This document shows, one piece after another, positions 60,001 to 64,000 of a DNA stretch of 64,000 nucleotides; the stretch's first letter is position 1, and the number at the start of each line of letters is the position of its first letter. The notes beneath the pieces are model-generated. The model worked only from the letters and a program-made list of their open reading frames with translations. It was not told where the DNA came from and did not search any database. Position numbers and translations under genes: made by a program. The stretch is from assembly GCA_023653785.1 (NCBI GenBank), contig JAMKCH010056607.1, positions 1 through 64,000 on the forward strand, written 5' to 3'. This DNA comes from Ophioderma brevispina (Eukaryota > Echinodermata > Ophiuroidea > Amphilepidida > Ophiodermatidae).

Positions 60001-63000
60001 AGTCCATGTACAATAAGCCCTAAAACAACCAACACCATGTGGCTCTTTGCCTTTCCAGGACTTCTAATGAGTTAGTAGTAAAACAATGATAATTATCTTA
60101 CATAGACTTTGAGATGATATAGGCCTAATTGAGAATCCCTGACATTCAACCTTTCAAGCAACACCCACATCATTACAAACTGCCCATTAGTGCCAGAATT
60201 AAGTAACAAGGTACTTTCCCGTAAGTACTTTTTTTAATTATTGCTCAACCATCAGTCACGCTTCAATCCAAAATGGCTCACATCTAGTTAATTTGATTAG
60301 AGTATATTGAACATCAAAGGTGATTACAACTCTCGTAATTATCAAGAAAGCTGCCTCAACAGTCCACAACTAATGCATCCTATCAATGAACTAGAATATG
60401 ACCAAATTTCTGACATTGGTAACTTCATCACAGTTTGCACACATCTCTAGTCCCCTGTGAAAGTCTGCCCTGATTGTGAACTTGATAGAGATCTTGCAGC
60501 CAACCTCAACAACCCCACCAAAAACACAAAGATCTCCAATATGTATGGTAAAGTCATCATCAGTTGATAGCTGAATGTGGCAAACCAGCCAAATTCACAG
60601 GGGAAAAAATGTCTGAACTGCCTAGTACACATAATGAACTTGTTGCTCACATCATGGCACAGATCACTTGAAAATTGAAATTAATAATTATTCTCTTATC
60701 TTTTTTACCTTCCCAACCTTAAAACTGTACAAAATTCCACCAGTACTTAGTCAATGCCCTCCACACCATACACACTGACTGCCTGCGACAACTACAGCAC
60801 ATGTACATGCACAGCAAGTTTTGTACAGCGATTGGGAGTCTGACCATATTTTTCAAGGCTATGACAGGCTTGGGCCAAGAACCCAGGCAGGAAATGCCAC
60901 AAATTCTTGCTCCATTGGATTTGTATATGGAGGCCCCACAAGTTCACGGTTGCCACAAGTTTGTTGTTTTTTCTCTGTGCAATAAAAGTCATGATAGCAA
61001 AAATCAGCGATTGAACTGATTTAATCAATCTTCGATAAAAGTAGTTGCCAGCTTTCTGGAATGACTGATTAGTCTTATTGTAAACCAATGTAAAGACTTG
61101 CAAGTAGAAATTGTTATTGAAAGAGGACTCCTAATATCACCCATTTGGTTTTAAATAAAAGTTATAGATCATTTTGACAGAGATTAATACAACTGACACT
61201 TGTTTTGGAGATGATTATAGATTCCTACCAAATGAATTACTAAGTGTACAAGTTGTAATATTTTGAAGTTAAAAATCCTGCAAACTAAAAAAAATAATTT
61301 TTAGATTAAGGGTAAGGATACCTTTAGGCCCACATCACCTTATTGTAACACTTTTAACTATAAAAAGGTCCTCTACTCGTTCCTATTTTATCTTCATTGC
61401 AGTTTGGGTCAGCCAAGACACTTCTGTTTTTTCGTGCACGGTTCAACTTACAACAAACTAGCATATGGAAGCACTATGATTGAAATGAAATCAACTCATC
61501 AAAATTAAATGTTTTTATTTAAAAAACATGGGTTTGGGTTAAGTTCTATGCAGAATATTTTAGTAACATTGTCTAGCAGATACCCCCTTTTTAAACACAT
61601 CACAACCAGCATGAAGCCAGTGCTGGGGAAGCCCCACTCATCACGCAGCTTTCACAAGCTTCATTCCCCATGCGCATGGGCATAAATCATGGCCTAATGA
61701 GCCATGAATTGGATCGGAAGTCACTATTTCTTTCTTCTTCAAAACACAACATTGTCATTGCCTTTACCAAATGTCACGCCATACCTGTAACACGTGCGGT
61801 TGTGACTTACGGCTTTAAATTTGTACCAATTGAAAGTCCAAAGAAATACCGACATGCTTCAATATAAAAAGAATGGATTACATGCAGACCTAGTTTACCA
61901 AACAGTGGTCTCACTGATACGAAATTGAAAGCATGTAATTCATTGGGCTTGGCAAATATTTTGACAGATTTTTAAAGGCGACAAATAACATTTTTTACTG
62001 TTAAAGATGTAAATATTTTCATTAGGAAAGCCATTTTATAGCCTCTTCAATTCATAAAGAGATACATGTATAACCATCCCACACTGTAACTTATATTGGA
62101 ATGTAGGATTGGAAATGAAAACTGATAGTGTTAATAATGCAACTTTTAACTAAATTATAAAATGTAATTCATGGAAACTTAATGTGCTGGACAAGCCAGA
62201 GTATAGATAACAGTTCCCCACAAATTGATTTAGAAATGACATGCAAGAAGACTGAAAGAAAAATAAATACATCACAAATCACATAAATTATGCAATATTT
62301 ATTGAATACTTTGTGTTGATGTTCATCTTTTCGCTGTGTACTTCCATACATGTACATCACAACCTTCCCTTCCTCCATAAAGTTATTAACCATATATTGC
62401 TCAAACTCTGAAAACCCAAACTTGAGTAAGATATACACGCACACAAATGATGAGGACACAAAATGACAAGTGTGCCTTTAACAGCTCTGCCTGTTTCACA
62501 ATCTGCAACTGGGAATAGCAATGTGTAGGTGTTACTTCCTATGTTAAAAGTTCAGCGAAAGAAGATATTACAGCAGCAGTACAAGCCAATAGCTCATACA
62601 AAGCACTGTGTTATGTATTATCTAGGAGTGAAAGTAATTTTAAGGGCAAACAACATGGATGAAACTGTAATGTCAATGAATACAGCTACCGCTGTTAGTC
62701 TCAAAAACAGGCCTAAAGCTTTAACAAGCACGCATATTTTTGTAAGTCATTTCCGACAAGCACCGGGTGGTCAGTGAGTTTTGTGTTGCTAAGATCTTTT
62801 AACTGATTTTTTCATCTTTCTTTGCTTCTGCTTGGAAATATTTTTCAAATTGTAAAATCAGTGACACAATCTAATGATATGGCTTGTTGGCCTTCTTTGC
62901 TTCTGCATAGAAATTGTACATTTTGTACCATGTGAATTTTGCCAACACAAGTACATGATAAATGCCTGCATGTTATTTTTGGAAGAGGCAAAACAGTGAT

Positions 63001-63225
63001 CTGTGTGTCAGAGTTCGCAAAGATTGGTGTCTGATTTTAAGTCAACAAATGGCAATAAATCACAAATTCATCGATTAATCTTTTGCCGAGTAAAAAGCAT
63101 TACTTTTTCCCGGCCAATTCCCTCACTTTGGTACAGTTACCATTCACAACATTTTGGCAAAGATTTGGATTAAAATTTAGATCAAAATGCCATTGGGTAC
63201 ATTTTGGTTGGTATTATACATAAGT
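54009..63225. other. presumed upstream Spred intron, no gene recognised
   Basis: Both strands were read for EVH1-type motifs (such as the FHHW and FGLTFQ segments of Spred EVH1 exons) without success. The stretch is AT-rich with a GT-rich tract at about 56930-57000 and a G-run near 56212. Minus-strand open frames here show no recognisable domain and no consistent splice sites. It most likely belongs to a long intron upstream of the 53.9-kb exon. Confidence 0.4.
56930..57000. repeat. GT-rich simple-sequence tract
   Basis: Imperfect (GT)n with interspersed A and G. Confidence 0.85.
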
Positions 63226-63226
63226 C

Positions 63227-63683
63227 GTGTCCACACGGAGGCTGAAACTCCGGAGTGTCGATCGGGGTTTTTGGCCGTGTGGACGCATTCGGAGGTTTAA
63301 ACTCCGGAGTTTTATCGAGGGTCTAGCGGGGTTTTATCCCCCTAAAAAACTAGGGGGTGAAACTCAAACTCCAATAACACTCCGGAGTGTTTTGGAGTGT
63401 CGTGCCGTGTGGACAGCTTCGGGGGATAGTGAGCGGAGGTGACCTCGCAAGGTCATCTTTTTTGACAAATTCCTGTTTGAATATCACACGCGAAAGTGCA
63501 CAGCTTCCGGTATGGCGACTTCCGGTCTACACTCCGATTATGAGAAGCGGAGGAGAATGGTCAGGAGGATGATTTCAGAGTTCGGCCATTGTGTGGACGT
63601 AATTTGGAGTGAAGTAAAATAATTGGATTTATTTTTCACCTCTGGAGTTTCAAACCTTTGGAGTTTTGTGACCGTGTGAACAT
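63227..63683. mobile_element. GC-richer TIR element with GTGTGGAC/GTCCACAC motifs
   Basis: Ends GTGTCCACACGGAGGCTGAA (left) and reverse complement ATGTTCACACGGTCACAAAA (right) are imperfect terminal inverts. Internal copies of 'gccgtgtggac' (63274, 63402) and 'actccggag' recur. About 457 bp, no coding capacity recognised. The 'TGTBCACACGG' type of end is common in animal MITEs, but the superfamily is not determined. Confidence 0.6.
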
Positions 63684-64000
63684 GGCATTAATGAGAATGG
63701 CTTCATATTAAAGCTAAAATCTAATTTATAACTCTGCTGACCTGACCTTGCCAAAATAATATGGTTAAATTAAGAATTCCCATACTATCCCAGCAAGATG
63801 TCAGAATATCCCTTGAAACTTTTGAGACCATGTTTTGGTGGTATGATGTACCAATGTATGTTTTAGTTACTGCTCATGTGGACTTTTGGGTGGTTTAATG
63901 GAAATAGCAATATAAAAATCTTATTAATCACTAAAAATAAAAATGTCTTGCAATTCAAAAGAAATGGTTATTCTTTTGTTCATGTGTGCACATGCTCAAT

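Noticed and set aside
1..64000. CRISPR arrays, operons or prophage
   Set aside because: No regularly spaced identical repeats with unique spacers and no dense coding; the window is animal-type nuclear DNA.

Overview
The window looks like AT-rich, intron- and repeat-dominated nuclear DNA from an animal, most likely a non-vertebrate (marine invertebrate, possibly an invertebrate deuterostome; this is inference). The evidence is one spliced gene of the metazoan-specific Spred family, canonical GT-AG splice sites, tRNA-derived SINEs (one with a 'CCTTGGGCAAG'-type core that I know from many animal SINEs) and many small non-autonomous DNA transposons. There is no bacterial gene organisation.

Only one protein-coding gene can be supported: the 3' part of a Spred-like gene (Sprouty-related, EVH1-domain) on the minus strand. 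Its last exon (52632-51754) carries the complete cysteine-rich Sprouty domain. The preceding 74-nt exon (53932-53859) joins it in frame through a 1226-bp intron that holds repeats. The exons for the N-terminal EVH1 domain were not found between 54.0 and 64.0 kb and probably lie beyond the right edge. A good poly(A) signal on the same strand at 41.87 kb is a candidate end of a very long 3' UTR.

Layout. 0.9-5.1 kb: an imperfect tandem duplication, one copy holding a TTAA-flanked MITE. 5.5 kb: a long poly-C run. 9-10 kb: a TTAA-type element. 12.0-14.0 kb: a MITE, a purine-rich tract and a cytosine-rich decayed minisatellite. 14.5-19.7 kb: a second imperfect tandem duplication; one copy has received a tRNA-Leu-derived SINE, and the other serves as its empty site. 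19.8-22.7 kb: MITEs. 23.4-23.8 kb: a SINE. 25.8-26.1 kb: a short tandem duplication. 28.4-29.4 kb: a MITE and a pyrimidine-rich minisatellite. 30-41.5 kb: a nest of transposons, including TIR elements with tRNA-like cores, helentron/HINE-like elements with internal repeats carrying AGGTCAAAGGTCA sites, and a three-level nested insertion at 40.2-41.1 kb. 41.6-51.7 kb: mostly unique sequence apart from a 661-bp near-perfect foldback at 47.4-48.1 kb and a MITE at 50.7 kb. 51.75-53.93 kb: the Spred exons. 54-63.2 kb: presumed intron without recognisable genes. 63.2-63.7 kb: a GC-richer TIR element.

The transposon calls rest on terminal inverted repeats, paralogous copies inside the window and, in several cases, empty sites visible in other copies. 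No transposase, reverse transcriptase or helicase gene was recognised, so all elements seen here are non-autonomous.
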